64,000 nt of DNA from Streptococcus oriscaviae (GCF_018137985.1 NZ_CP073084.1:2046001-2110000); one strand, 5' to 3'; positions 18,872 to 27,530 are shown, counted from the first letter of the stretch. Numbers and translations are program-made. The notes: generated by a model not told the origin, from the letters alone.

Positions 18872-19558
18872 ATGACCTTGAAAATACTATTAGCAGAAGA
18901 TGAAGAACAGCTTTCCCGTGTCTATGCCGCAGCCCTAACCCACAAGGGGTTTGAGGTAACTCAGGCCTTCAATGGACAAGAAGCCGTTGACTGCGCTCGC
19001 AATCAGGTTTTTGATGTCATGATTTTGGACATTATGATGCCTGAAAAGACAGGTTTGGAAGCTCTCCGTGAAATCCGTTCGGCTGGGAATCGAACCCATG
19101 CCATTATGCTGACAGCCATGGCAGAGCTAGAAGATAAGGTGACAGGTCTTGATGCAGGAGCAGATGACTACCTGACAAAGCCTATTTCTCTCAAGGAATT
19201 ATTGGCTCGGATGGACTCACTCAGCCGTCGCCTCAATCAGTTTAGCGGGCAAATTCTGGAGGTGGGTTCGGTCAAGTTGGATGTGTTCCAGCAGGAGATT
19301 TCCGTAAAAAACGCAATACGGTTGGCAGGTAAGGAGACCAAGCTGATGGAATTTTTCATCCTCAATAAAGATAAGCCCCTGTCTACTCAGGAAATCTTTA
19401 ACCATGTTTGGGGCCGGGATAAGGAAGGAGATGTTGATCTGGGCTATGTCTACATCTACGTTTCCTATCTGCGGCAAAAACTTCGGGCCATTCATGCCGA
19501 CATCGAAATCATCGGTGAAGACGGAGGGGACTATTGTTTGGTAGAGGTAGGTGATTGA
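18872..19558 (+). CDS. relR: Response regulator RelR (OmpR family)
   Basis: A 228-residue regulator. The receiver domain has the acidic pocket and phosphoacceptor D53 (ILDIMMPEKTG), with the KP pair in DYLTKPIS. A C-terminal winged helix covers about 125-225. It starts directly after the relP stop and overlaps relS slightly, so all three are one operon. By position it matches S. mutans RelR. Confidence 0.9.
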   Translation: MTLKILLAEDEEQLSRVYAAALTHKGFEVTQAFNGQEAVDCARNQVFDVMILDIMMPEKTGLEALREIRSAGNRTHAIMLTAMAELEDKVTGLDAGADDYLTKPISLKELLARMDSLSRRLNQFSGQILEVGSVKLDVFQQEISVKNAIRLAGKETKLMEFFILNKDKPLSTQEIFNHVWGRDKEGDVDLGYVYIYVSYLRQKLRAIHADIEIIGEDGGDYCLVEVGD

Positions 19559-19560
19559 TT

Positions 19561-20787
19561 ATGCTTCGTAAAATTCGTCTACAATTTATCCTCATTGCCT
19601 CAGTGGCGGTAACGGTTATCTTGATTGCCTTTGCTGGCGTTCTCAACTCTGCCCGCTACATTCAGAACAATAGTGAGATTGAACTGATTTTGAACCTTCT
19701 TTCTGAGAATGATGGGCAGCTGCCTGCTGGTTCTGAACTAGCCAAGGCCTTGACGGGCAGCCATCTGACTGTCAATCGGGCAGAACACCTTAGTTATTTT
19801 AGTTATGTGCTGGATGGGGAGGGCGCTATTCTCTCCAGTGATATGACCCGCAATCAGTCCTTGACAGAGGAAGGTCTGAATGACTTCAAGGAAGCGCTAG
19901 AGTCAGCTGAATCATCCAGCATCATCTACTACGATGGTCGCTATTATGCCCACAGGGAAACGACTGCCACAGCTTCAAACAGCTTGGTTGTGGTTTTGGA
20001 CATTAGTCATTACATTGACGAGCGAACTGAGCTGTTTGAAACCTCCTTCCAAATGTCGGCTTACAGTCTCATCTTCTTTGTCGTTGTTGTCTTTATCTTT
20101 TCAGGTTGGGCCATCAAGCCTTATGTAGAAAACGCGGAAAATCAGAAACGGTTCATCACCAATGCTGGCCATGAATTAAAGACCCCCTTAGCCATTATTT
20201 CAGCCAATACAGAAATGCAAGAGTTACTGGATGGGGAAACAGAGTGGAGTCGGTCAACAAAGGCCCAGGTTCAGCGTTTAACAGGGCTTATCAATCAGAT
20301 GGTCACCTTAGCCAAATTGGAAGAACAACCAGATGTAGCCTTATCAGAATTAGACTTTTCTCGCATTGTGCAGGATGCGGCAGAAGACTTTAAGGCAGCC
20401 CTTATCAAAGATGGGAAGGCGTTTGAGTTGGACGTAGCACCGGATGTCCTCGTCAAGGGTGAGGAAAAGTCGCTCTTTGAGTTGGTAACCATTCTGGTAG
20501 ACAACGCGACCAAGTACTGTGACCCTGAAGGGAAGGTGACCGTTCGTCTGTCAAAAACTCCCTTGAAAAAAGCAAATCTTGAAGTGGCCAACACCTACCA
20601 AGCTGGAAAGGGAATTGATTACAGTCGTTTCTTTGACCGTTTTTACCGCGAAGACAGCTCCCATAACAGCCGAGTGTCCGGCTATGGCATTGGTCTGTCG
20701 ATGGCCCAGTCTATGGTTCGACTTTTTAGAGGAAAAATTTCCGTTCACTACAAAGACGATACAATCACCTTCAAGGTTGTGTTGTAA
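19561..20787 (+). CDS. relS: Sensor histidine kinase RelS
   Basis: A 408-residue membrane kinase. A first helix (about 8-28), an extracellular sensor region of about 130 residues and a second helix (about 165-185) precede the DHp domain with H204 (AGHELKTPLA). The HATPase domain has N-box VDNATKYC and G-box GYGIGLSMAQS. The ATG at 19561 is used; a TTG six bases earlier overlaps the relR stop. The signal sensed is not known from sequence. Confidence 0.9.
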   Translation: MLRKIRLQFILIASVAVTVILIAFAGVLNSARYIQNNSEIELILNLLSENDGQLPAGSELAKALTGSHLTVNRAEHLSYFSYVLDGEGAILSSDMTRNQSLTEEGLNDFKEALESAESSSIIYYDGRYYAHRETTATASNSLVVVLDISHYIDERTELFETSFQMSAYSLIFFVVVVFIFSGWAIKPYVENAENQKRFITNAGHELKTPLAIISANTEMQELLDGETEWSRSTKAQVQRLTGLINQMVTLAKLEEQPDVALSELDFSRIVQDAAEDFKAALIKDGKAFELDVAPDVLVKGEEKSLFELVTILVDNATKYCDPEGKVTVRLSKTPLKKANLEVANTYQAGKGIDYSRFFDRFYREDSSHNSRVSGYGIGLSMAQSMVRLFRGKISVHYKDDTITFKVVL

Positions 20788-20822
20788 AGAAGGGGTCAAA
20801 ATGACCAATTGATTACACTTAG

Positions 20823-20848
20823 CGAGTCAGTCCGCCTGACTCGTTTTT
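20823..20848 (+). terminator. Terminator of relPRS
   Basis: CGAGTCAG (20823-20830) pairs with CTGACTCG (20836-20843), followed by TTTTT. Confidence 0.92.
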
Positions 20849-20910
20849 GTATATAGTTTTGATTTAAAGAGTACACCCCCTGCTACACTAGTAAAGCAAG
20901 GAGGAAAACA

Positions 20911-21579
20911 GTGAAGAACATCATTAAGCACTACCAAACCCAAGGAAACATCACCATCGGCTACGCCCGCGTCAGCTCCGCTGATAATCGCCAGGAGCTG
21001 GGGCTAACTGTCCAAAAGGAGGCCCTCAGCTTCTGCGACAGACTCTACATCGAAAAAGAATCAGGAGGCAACCAAGAACGGCCATAGTTACAAAGAGCGC
21101 TAACGCTCGCCAAGGCCTGCGCCAACCAAGGCATAGAAACCAGCCTAGTCGTCTATAAGCTAGACCGCCTGACCAGAAAAATGCTTCACCTCTCCGCCCT
21201 CATCGCAGACCTGACCAGTCATCACATCCGCCTCCAATCCCTTCACGAACAGATTGAAACGGATTCCCTGACAGGTAGGTTCTTCTGCCTCATGCTGGGC
21301 TATGTGGCAGAATGGGAGCTTCAAGCTATTTCAGACCGCACCAAGGACGGACTGCGCAAGGCCAGAGAACGCGGAGTCAGACTGGGTAACAAGGGCCTGC
21401 CCAAAACCAAGCAAAGGCAGATTATTCGCTCCTATCTCAAGCAAGAAATGCCCATCCGAGAGATGGCCGACCAGTTCCATATTTCCACCGCCACCATTTA
21501 CAGCGTTCTAAGGCGCAACAATATCCGAATAAACCGCAAAATGAACCTAAAAATGGTTGACAAAAGTTGGAAAAAATAG
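20911..21579 (+). pseudogene. Serine recombinase (resolvase/invertase) broken by one in-frame amber codon
   Basis: One frame from the GTG at 20911 (GGAGG before it) to 21579 would encode about 222 residues. The resolvase N terminus is intact: GYARVSSADNRQELG, with the catalytic Ser. Then comes ESGGNQERP, a TAG at 21085-21087, and LQRALTLAKAC, VVYKLDRLTRKM, GRFFCLMLGYVAEWE and a C-terminal HTH (IREMADQFHISTATIYSVLRR) continue in the same frame. Codon 59 could be a CAG-to-TAG change. The rest looks undamaged, so inactivation seems recent, unless the codon is suppressed. An ATG at 21181 leaves only a fragment without the catalytic Ser. Confidence 0.9.
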
Positions 21580-21596
21580 TAAATTAAAAACGTAAA

Positions 21597-21630
21597 ATTG
21601 TTTTAGCAGACGTTCGTTTGGTAAAACAAT
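21597..21630. repeat. Inverted repeat downstream of the recombinase
   Basis: ATTGTTTTA (21597-21605) and TAAAACAAT (21622-21630) are perfect 9-bp arms around a 16-base centre. The centre contains ACGTTCGTT, whose reverse complement recurs in the palindrome at 21719-21744. A recombinase crossover site is possible but unproven. Confidence 0.55.
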
Positions 21631-21655
21631 CAAAATCATCTATAACAAATAGTCA

Positions 21656-21708
21656 AAATGCTGATTTGACGGGGTTTTTGAGGCCTTGTCGAGTCGGCAT
21701 TTTTTTGA
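21656..21708 (+). terminator. Long-stem terminator after the recombinase
   Basis: Bases 21656-21670 pair with 21688-21702 over 15 positions (four G-U pairs), with a 17-base loop and a following T run. Confidence 0.85.
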
Positions 21709-21718
21709 TTTTTCGATG

Positions 21719-21744
21719 TTTTAGTTAACGAACGTTAACTAAAA
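21719..21744. repeat. 26-bp palindrome
   Basis: TTTTAGTTAACG (21719-21730), AA, CGTTAACTAAAA (21733-21744): perfect 12-bp arms with a two-base centre. Too tight for a normal terminator; it is more like a protein-binding or recombination site. Confidence 0.7.
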
Positions 21745-21878
21745 CACGCACAAACCCTATTGTAGCAGGAGTTTTGAGGGGGTTGGGGATTAGGAAAAAG
21801 CAGAAAATAAGGATAGATATTGATAAAATTATAAAAATGTCATACACAACTTCAAGTTGATAGAAGTCGTCATTGCTC

Positions 21879-21961
21879 AACTCCTATCAAGCACATTCAA
21901 AAGAAGTTGAAGATAAATTAGTTTGTCTTGGGCTTTTTGTGCTTGATGGGAGTTTCTTTTT
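21879..21961 (+). terminator. Large hairpin with T run in the surface-protein leader
   Basis: The arms 21879-21895 and 21939-21955 match at 16 of 17 positions, separated by 43 bases that hold smaller repeats (AACTTC / GAAGTT). TCTTTTTT follows. It may end a small RNA or act as an attenuator. Confidence 0.6.
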
Positions 21962-21980
21962 TAAATTATAGAGAAAGGGA

Positions 21981-21998
21981 AGCGCCCGTGAGGGCGCT
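21981..21998 (+). promoter_or_regulatory. GC-rich hairpin before the start codon of the surface protein
   Basis: AGCGCCC and GGGCGCT form a 7-bp stem with a four-base GTGA loop, ending 12 bases before the ATG. Bases 21984-21995 can instead pair with 22026-22037 inside the gene, which would enclose the ribosome site and ATG in a loop. Confidence 0.6.
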
Positions 21999-22010
21999 GT
22001 GGTGAAAACC

Positions 22011-23099
22011 ATGAAAAATAAAAAAGCCCTCGCGGGCGTATTGTTGTCAGTAGGTCTAGCTGGGGGGATTGTTGCCCCAGCGGTTGCATCAAAGTTTGAC
22101 GCGACTACCCCTGTTGTTTATGCGCAGGAGCAGACGACAACAACAGTTACGGTCGGTCATTTTATAGAGGGGAAAGGAACAATAAATAGAGAAGTCTACT
22201 CGCTTGCTCCGGGCGAGAGTATGACTGTCGCTAGACTCAATGAGTATGAGTTGATTGAGTGGTCGTATTGGGGAGAGCGTAGCTCTGCTATTCTCTCGTC
22301 AGGGACGTCAAATTCCGTAACCATAGAATATGATCAGGCGTTGGCTGTTTCAGGAATTCATGTGCTTTTTATGTATCAGGCACCAACCACCGAAGCTCCA
22401 ACGACTGAAGCTCCGACTACGGAAGCACCAACCACGGAAGCTCCGACCACGGAAGCTCCGACCACCGAAGCACCAACGACCGAAGCACCAACGACCGAAG
22501 CACCAACGACCGAAGTGCCAACCACCGAAGCTCCGACTACGGAAGCTCCGACTACGGAAGCACCAACCACAGAAGTTCCAACGACTGAAGTGCCAACTAC
22601 TGAAGTTCCAACGACTGAAGTAGCAAGCACTGAGGCTCCAACTACCGAGGTTCCAACCACCACTGAAGTGCCAACCACCGAAGCTCCGACTACGGAAGCA
22701 CCAACCACAGAAGTTCCAACGACTGAAAGCCAAAAAGCGACCATTTCCTTTGACCTAGCAGGCGGAAGTCTTAACGGTCAAACAGGAACGGTGGCTCTAG
22801 AGGCTAAGGTGGGTGAAACAATCACCCTGCCTGAAGCACCAGTGAAGGAAGGCCATACTTTCCTTTACTGGAAAGGGTCTGTCTATAAGGCTGGGGCTCA
22901 GTACGTCGTGACAGGTCCTAAGACCTTCACAGCGGTGTGGGAGCCGGTAGCTGCACCGACCACCACAACAACTTCTGCAAGCAAAACGCCTAAGAAAATC
23001 CTGCCAGCAACAGGGGAAGCAAGCTCTCTTTTAAGTCTGGCTGGACTTGGCCTTGCTGGTTTCGCTGGATTCCTAGGATTTAAACGCAAACAGAACTAA
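22011..23099 (+). CDS. LPxTG surface protein with PTTE(A/V) repeats and an InlB-type repeat
   Basis: A 362-residue secreted, sortase-anchored protein. The signal peptide (about 1-39) ends ..VVYA before QEQ. A region of about 85 residues of unknown fold follows. Then come 23 Pro-Thr-Thr-Glu-Ala/Val units (22383-22730), a Listeria/Bacteroides (InlB B) type repeat of about 70 residues (EGHTFLYWKG, FTAVWEP), and the LPATGE signal with hydrophobic helix and KRKQN tail. The repeat is probably an extended, cell-wall-spanning stalk. The ATG at 22011 has GGTGA five bases upstream; a GTG at 21999 is less likely. The role, perhaps adhesion, is inferred. Confidence 0.88.
   Translation: MKNKKALAGVLLSVGLAGGIVAPAVASKFDATTPVVYAQEQTTTTVTVGHFIEGKGTINREVYSLAPGESMTVARLNEYELIEWSYWGERSSAILSSGTSNSVTIEYDQALAVSGIHVLFMYQAPTTEAPTTEAPTTEAPTTEAPTTEAPTTEAPTTEAPTTEAPTTEVPTTEAPTTEAPTTEAPTTEVPTTEVPTTEVPTTEVASTEAPTTEVPTTTEVPTTEAPTTEAPTTEVPTTESQKATISFDLAGGSLNGQTGTVALEAKVGETITLPEAPVKEGHTFLYWKGSVYKAGAQYVVTGPKTFTAVWEPVAAPTTTTTSASKTPKKILPATGEASSLLSLAGLGLAGFAGFLGFKRKQN
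22383..22730 (+). repeat. 15-bp tandem repeat, 23 units
   Basis: In-frame tandem 15-bp units encode PTTEA or PTTEV. Irregular units (ASTEA, PTTTEV, PTTES) sit in the last third. The DNA units differ at third positions, so the array is diverged, not fresh. Such arrays often vary in copy number between strains. Confidence 0.95.
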
Positions 23100-23113
23100 A
23101 GTAACCTATAATC

Positions 23114-23148
23114 ACTGCTCTATCTTTATAAGGTAGGGCAGTTTTTTT
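23114..23148 (+). terminator. Terminator after the repeat surface protein
   Basis: ACTGCTCTATC pairs with GGTAGGGCAGT (two G-U pairs), followed by seven T. Confidence 0.85.
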
Positions 23149-23262
23149 ACATAAAAATAAGAAAGGGGATTAACCTGAGTAATATCCATCACAACCACCC
23201 AGAACAAAGAATAAACAGCACGCCAATCTCTTTTTGTTCGTATCAATAGAAATATTAAAACG

Positions 23263-23271
23263 TGGTATAAT
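23263..23271 (+). promoter_or_regulatory. Extended -10 promoter of the ABC operon
   Basis: TGGTATAAT (TATAAT 23266-23271) lies 69 bp before the ABC ATPase start. Confidence 0.65.
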
Positions 23272-23340
23272 AGTCAATGAACAGTAAGGTCGTTTTTAAG
23301 CAGTTAATTGTGCAGTCAAAAGCAGAATAGGAGGCAGCTT

Positions 23341-24042
23341 GTGGCTTTTATCGAGGTGAAAAAGAGTTCAAAATTTTATCAGATGGGCGATACCGTCATT
23401 GCCGCCAATAAGGAGATAAGCTTTGAGATTGAAAAGGGAGAGCTGGTGATTATTCTAGGCTCATCCGGAGCAGGAAAATCAACCCTCCTCAATATTTTGG
23501 GTGGAATGGATACCAATGATGAGGGGCAGGTGCTGATTGATGGGGTGGATATTGCCCAGTTGAGCAGCAAGGAGCTGACCAATTATCGAAGGGATGATGT
23601 GGGCTTTGTTTTTCAATTTTACAATCTAGTTGCCAACCTCACCGCCAAAGAAAATGTTGAATTGGCTGCTGAAATTGTCAAGGATGCCATGGATGCTGAA
23701 GCTATTTTGGAACAAGTTGGTTTGGGGCATCGGCTTCACAATTTTCCTGCCCAACTTTCAGGCGGTGAACAGCAGCGGGTTTCCATAGCCAGAGCCGTTG
23801 CCAAAAGACCTAAAATCTTACTCTGTGATGAACCGACCGGGGCCTTGGATTACCAAACGGGCAAACAAGTCCTTCAAATCTTACAGAATATGGCTCGTAA
23901 GCAAGGAACAACGGTCATCATCGTGACCCACAATAGCTCGCTTGCGCCGATTGCAGACAGGGTAATCCGCCTGCGAGATGCCCAGGTATATACGGTTGAG
24001 TGCAATAGCCAACCGCAGTCTATTTCAGATATAGAATATTAG
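23341..24042 (+). CDS. ABC transporter ATP-binding protein, MacB/LolD type
   Basis: A 233-residue ATPase with Walker [10 protein letters not shown], signature LSGGEQQR, Walker [13 protein letters not shown] and the H-loop histidine. The Q-loop is in FVFQFYNL. This class pairs with FtsX-type permeases and drives mechanotransmission or lipid/peptide export, not ordinary import. A GTG start at 23341 is chosen, with GGAGG six bases upstream; the frame is open earlier without such a site. The permease starts eight bases after the stop. Confidence 0.92.
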   Translation: MAFIEVKKSSKFYQMGDTVIAANKEISFEIEKGELVIILGSSGAGKSTLLNILGGMDTNDEGQVLIDGVDIAQLSSKELTNYRRDDVGFVFQFYNLVANLTAKENVELAAEIVKDAMDAEAILEQVGLGHRLHNFPAQLSGGEQQRVSIARAVAKRPKILLCDEPTGALDYQTGKQVLQILQNMARKQGTTVIIVTHNSSLAPIADRVIRLRDAQVYTVECNSQPQSISDIEY

Positions 24043-24050
24043 AGGCGACT

Positions 24051-27000
24051 ATGGCAAAGAAAATCTATTGGAAAGATGTTGGCAGTGCTTTTTTCTCTTC
24101 CAAGGGGCGGTTCTTCTCTATCTTCAATCTGATGATGATTGGCTCCATGGCCCTGATTGGTCTCAAGGTTACTTCGCCCAATATGCAGCAAACTGCCCAA
24201 GCCTATATTGAACAAACAAATGGTATGGATTTGGCAGTGATGTCTGATATGGGGCTGAGCAAAGAAGACCAGAAAGAGTTAGATGGGATAGAAGGTGCCC
24301 ATGTTGAATACGGCTACCTGAAGGATGTCACACTTGATAAGACTGGTCAGGCAGTCAGACTCTTTTCAGAGAGCCAGTCTATCTCCTTACCTCAGGTTTT
24401 ATCAGGACGCTTGCCTTCCAATCAACAGGAAATCGCTCTTTCTCAGAGTTTGAGTTCTGACTACCAGATTGGAGATCAGATACAATTTCTGGAGTCGGAC
24501 AAGTCCAGCAAGGTTCTCAAACAAACCAGCTTTAAGGTGACGGGATTTGTAGCCTCTTCAGACATTTGGGGGCAGTTGATTATGGGAGCTTCGAGTGCGG
24601 GTTCTGGTCAGTTGGCAGCTTATGGCTACGTTGATCCAAGTGTTTTTGACTCTCCTGTCTATATGATTGCCCGTATCCGTTATGATGATTTGGCTGGTCT
24701 GCCTTACTACCAGTCAGCATACAAGGATAGGCTCTCTGCGCACCAGAAGGAGCTAGATAAGTTGCTGGCTGATAATGGCAATCAGCGGCTGAAACAGATA
24801 AAAGCAGAAGCTCAAACAGAGATTAAGGAAGGGCAGTCAGAAATTGAGCAAGCCCAGATAGAACTAGCTGATGGCCAAGGTCAGCTTCAATCCAGTCAGG
24901 CTGATTTAAAAGAAGCCCAGAACAGTCTGGCTCAGGCTCAGCTTCAACTTGCACAAAAATGGGCTGAGCTTGAAGAAGCACAAGCCCAGCTTACACTCAA
25001 CAAAGAAAAGCTTGATCAGACCAAAGCCGAATTGGACAGACGCAAGCAGCAGTTGGATGAAACCGAGAGCTTCTTTGAGGTTACCCAGTCGGAGTTGGAT
25101 GGAATGGCCAGTCAGCTTGCCCAAGCCAAAAGTCAATTGGAGGAAACCAATCGGGCCCTATCGCAAGAAGGAGCAGCCCTATCGGCAGCGCAGGCTAAAT
25201 GGTATCAAGCCCAGCAAGCCCTGAATCACGACATTGAAAATCGCTTAGTTGTAGGTGAAACCTTGGCAGACCACCCTGACCTTCTTGCAGCTCAAGAAGA
25301 CTTGGATAGGGAGAAAGCAGGTTTGGATCAGGCCATGGCAACCTATCAACAGGCACATGAGGCGTATCAGGCCGGCTACGGTCTATATGAACAAAAAGAG
25401 CGTAGCTACCAGAAGGGATTGGCAGATTACCAAGAAGGCTATGCCCAGTACCAAAAAGGTCTGACAGACTATGAACTTGGCTATGCCCGCTATCAGGAAG
25501 GGCTGTTAGCCTATCAAGAAGGACTTGCCCGTTCCCAACAAGGGGAGCAAGAACTCCAGAGTGCTCAAGAAGAACTGACTCGTCAAGGGAATCAGTTACA
25601 GGCTGCTAGCCGCCAACTGGAGCAGGCTCAGACCGACTTTGATGAAAAGAAGGGGCAGGCAGAACAAGAGATTGCTCAGGCTAAAGATGAGCTGAATCAG
25701 GCCCAATCTGACTTGAGTCAATTGGCGACACCATCTTATCAAACCTACACCAGAAGCAGTCTACCGGGAGGAGAAGGCTTTACTACCTACGACAATGCGA
25801 CAGACAGTGTGTCGGCGGTGGGCAATGTCTTTCCGCTTGTCTTATATCTGGTGGCAGCTTTAGTAACCTTTACGACCATGACCCGATTTGTTGACGAAGA
25901 GCGAACCAAGGCTGGGCTTCTCAAGGCCTTGGGCTACACCGATCGTCAGATTATCGCTAAGTTTGTTCTCTATGGTCTTGGCTCAGCCTTAGCAGGAACT
26001 GTGGTTGGGATTGTGGCAGGCAATTTTCTTCTATCTCCGATGATCAGCTCTGTGATTTCTTCCAGTACAGTCATCGGTCGTGTTCAGCTCTATTTTTATC
26101 CCTTCTGGACCGTGATGGCCCTTGTTTTAGCTCTGGTATCTGCGGTTCTTCCAGCCTATCTGGTTGCGCGCAAGGAATTGTTGGAAAAACCAGCCTACCT
26201 TTTGTTGCCTAAGCCTCCAGTGGCGGGCTCCAGTATCCTGTTGGAGAAGCTGCCCTTTATCTGGGAGAGATTGAGCTTTGCCCATAAGGTGACTGCTCGC
26301 AATATTTTCCGCTACAAAAAACGGATGTTCATGACCATCTTTGGTGTAGCAGGAACCGTTGCCCTTCTCTTTGGCGGCTTGGGGATTCACTCGTCCATTT
26401 CCGGCGTGGTAGATACCCAGTTTGGCGACATCATCCATTATGATATGATTGTGGTGGAAAATAGCAGAGCGGCTCAGGAAGACCAGCAAGAGCTGGAGGA
26501 AGCCTTGACTTTGGAGCAGGTCACTACCAAGCAGCCTGTGGTCTTTGAAAGTCTGGATGCTGAAGAAGTAGGTGTGACCCTCAATCTGTTGGCCAGCAAT
26601 CAATCAGATATCGGCGGCCTTCTTTCCCTACGACAAGCAGGAAATGGTCAGACCATAGAGTTGCCAAAGAAAGGCGCGATTCTAACAGAAAAAATAGCTC
26701 AACTTTACGACGTAACTGTCGGAGATGCTATTTCCTTAACCATAGCTGGAAAAACAGTGCAGGTTGAGATTGCTGGTATTGCAGAAATGTATGCTGGCCA
26801 CTTTATTTATCTCTCCTCGGACTACTATGAAGCGTTAACAAACCAGCCCTATCAAACAAATGCCTACCTACTCCAGCTACGCAATAGAAGCAGCGAAAAG
26901 ATTGAAAAGATAGCCAGTCAACTCTTTGCCCTCAAGGGAGTGGTGGCACTTGTTCAAAATACCTCTCTGATTTCTATGCTGGAAACAGTAGCGGAATCGC

Positions 27001-27401
27001 TCCAGTCTATCATGGTCATCCTCATCGTCTTATCCACCCTGCTCGGCTTAGTCATCCTCTATAACCTAACCATCATCAATGTGGCTGAACGGATTCGTGA
27101 ACTTTCAACCATCAAGGTACTGGGTTTCCATCATCAAGAAGTCACCCTCTATATCTACCGAGAAACAATCGTTCTTTCCCTCGTTGGAATGCTGCTTGGT
27201 CTTGGTGGCGGCATCTTGCTCCACCGGGTTCTGCTTCAAATCATCGGCTCAGTCAATATGATGTTTAAACCAGAAGTGACAATAGGGGTCTACCTGATTC
27301 CTATCCTTGCTATCATTGTGATACTGGCCCTATTGGGCTGGTATGTCAATCGCAAACTGCGCAAAGTAGACATGCTAGAAGCCCTAAAGTCAGTGGATTA
27401 A
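24051..27401 (+). CDS. Large FtsX-domain ABC permease with long extracellular coiled coil
   Basis: A 1116-residue permease. Helix 1 is at about 20-40. An extracellular MacB-like region follows, then a coiled coil of about 320 residues (245-570) rich in Gln, Ala, Glu and Leu. Inside it six or seven heptads of the form YQ(K/E)GLxx lie at about 450-495. The first FtsX domain (about 590-720) ends with a basic linker; after a helix near 765 and another extracellular part comes a second FtsX domain (about 985-1110). With the preceding ATPase it forms a type VII-like exporter or mechanotransmitter. Cargo is unknown. Confidence 0.88.
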   Translation: MAKKIYWKDVGSAFFSSKGRFFSIFNLMMIGSMALIGLKVTSPNMQQTAQAYIEQTNGMDLAVMSDMGLSKEDQKELDGIEGAHVEYGYLKDVTLDKTGQAVRLFSESQSISLPQVLSGRLPSNQQEIALSQSLSSDYQIGDQIQFLESDKSSKVLKQTSFKVTGFVASSDIWGQLIMGASSAGSGQLAAYGYVDPSVFDSPVYMIARIRYDDLAGLPYYQSAYKDRLSAHQKELDKLLADNGNQRLKQIKAEAQTEIKEGQSEIEQAQIELADGQGQLQSSQADLKEAQNSLAQAQLQLAQKWAELEEAQAQLTLNKEKLDQTKAELDRRKQQLDETESFFEVTQSELDGMASQLAQAKSQLEETNRALSQEGAALSAAQAKWYQAQQALNHDIENRLVVGETLADHPDLLAAQEDLDREKAGLDQAMATYQQAHEAYQAGYGLYEQKERSYQKGLADYQEGYAQYQKGLTDYELGYARYQEGLLAYQEGLARSQQGEQELQSAQEELTRQGNQLQAASRQLEQAQTDFDEKKGQAEQEIAQAKDELNQAQSDLSQLATPSYQTYTRSSLPGGEGFTTYDNATDSVSAVGNVFPLVLYLVAALVTFTTMTRFVDEERTKAGLLKALGYTDRQIIAKFVLYGLGSALAGTVVGIVAGNFLLSPMISSVISSSTVIGRVQLYFYPFWTVMALVLALVSAVLPAYLVARKELLEKPAYLLLPKPPVAGSSILLEKLPFIWERLSFAHKVTARNIFRYKKRMFMTIFGVAGTVALLFGGLGIHSSISGVVDTQFGDIIHYDMIVVENSRAAQEDQQELEEALTLEQVTTKQPVVFESLDAEEVGVTLNLLASNQSDIGGLLSLRQAGNGQTIELPKKGAILTEKIAQLYDVTVGDAISLTIAGKTVQVEIAGIAEMYAGHFIYLSSDYYEALTNQPYQTNAYLLQLRNRSSEKIEKIASQLFALKGVVALVQNTSLISMLETVAESLQSIMVILIVLSTLLGLVILYNLTIINVAERIRELSTIKVLGFHHQEVTLYIYRETIVLSLVGMLLGLGGGILLHRVLLQIIGSVNMMFKPEVTIGVYLIPILAIIVILALLGWYVNRKLRKVDMLEALKSVD

Positions 27402-27411
27402 CCTTTCTCAT

Positions 27412-27459
27412 AAAAAGCGGTCAGACCAAGACGGTTCAAACTTGGTTTGGCCGTTTTTG
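27412..27459 (+). terminator. Terminator of the ABC operon
   Basis: A long imperfect stem (AAAGCGGTCAGACCAAG with CTTGGTTTGGCCGTTT) and a T run. Confidence 0.85.
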
Positions 27460-27530
27460 GCGTTTTTGATTCTCTTTCTTTTTGGGGAGGAATGGTTTAT
27501 AATAGAGTAAAATTTTTTCAGGGAGGAAGC

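Larger units (their letters stand above)
21580..22010 (+). other. 430-bp non-coding stretch rich in inverted repeats
   Basis: No coding region was found between the broken recombinase and the surface-protein gene. From left to right it holds an inverted repeat with 9-bp arms (21597-21605 / 21622-21630), a long terminator (21656-21708), a 26-bp palindrome (21719-21744), an AT-rich stretch, a 17-bp inverted repeat with a 43-base loop and T run (21879-21961), and a GC-rich hairpin (21981-21998) just before the start codon. The sites are listed separately where they stand alone. Confidence 0.75.

Noticed and set aside
22383..22730. CRISPR-like array
   Set aside because: The repeats are contiguous 15-bp coding units without spacers.
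22350..22744. Long reverse-strand open frames across the PTTE repeat
   Set aside because: They are low-complexity mirror translations of the tandem repeat, without a ribosome site or plausible protein.
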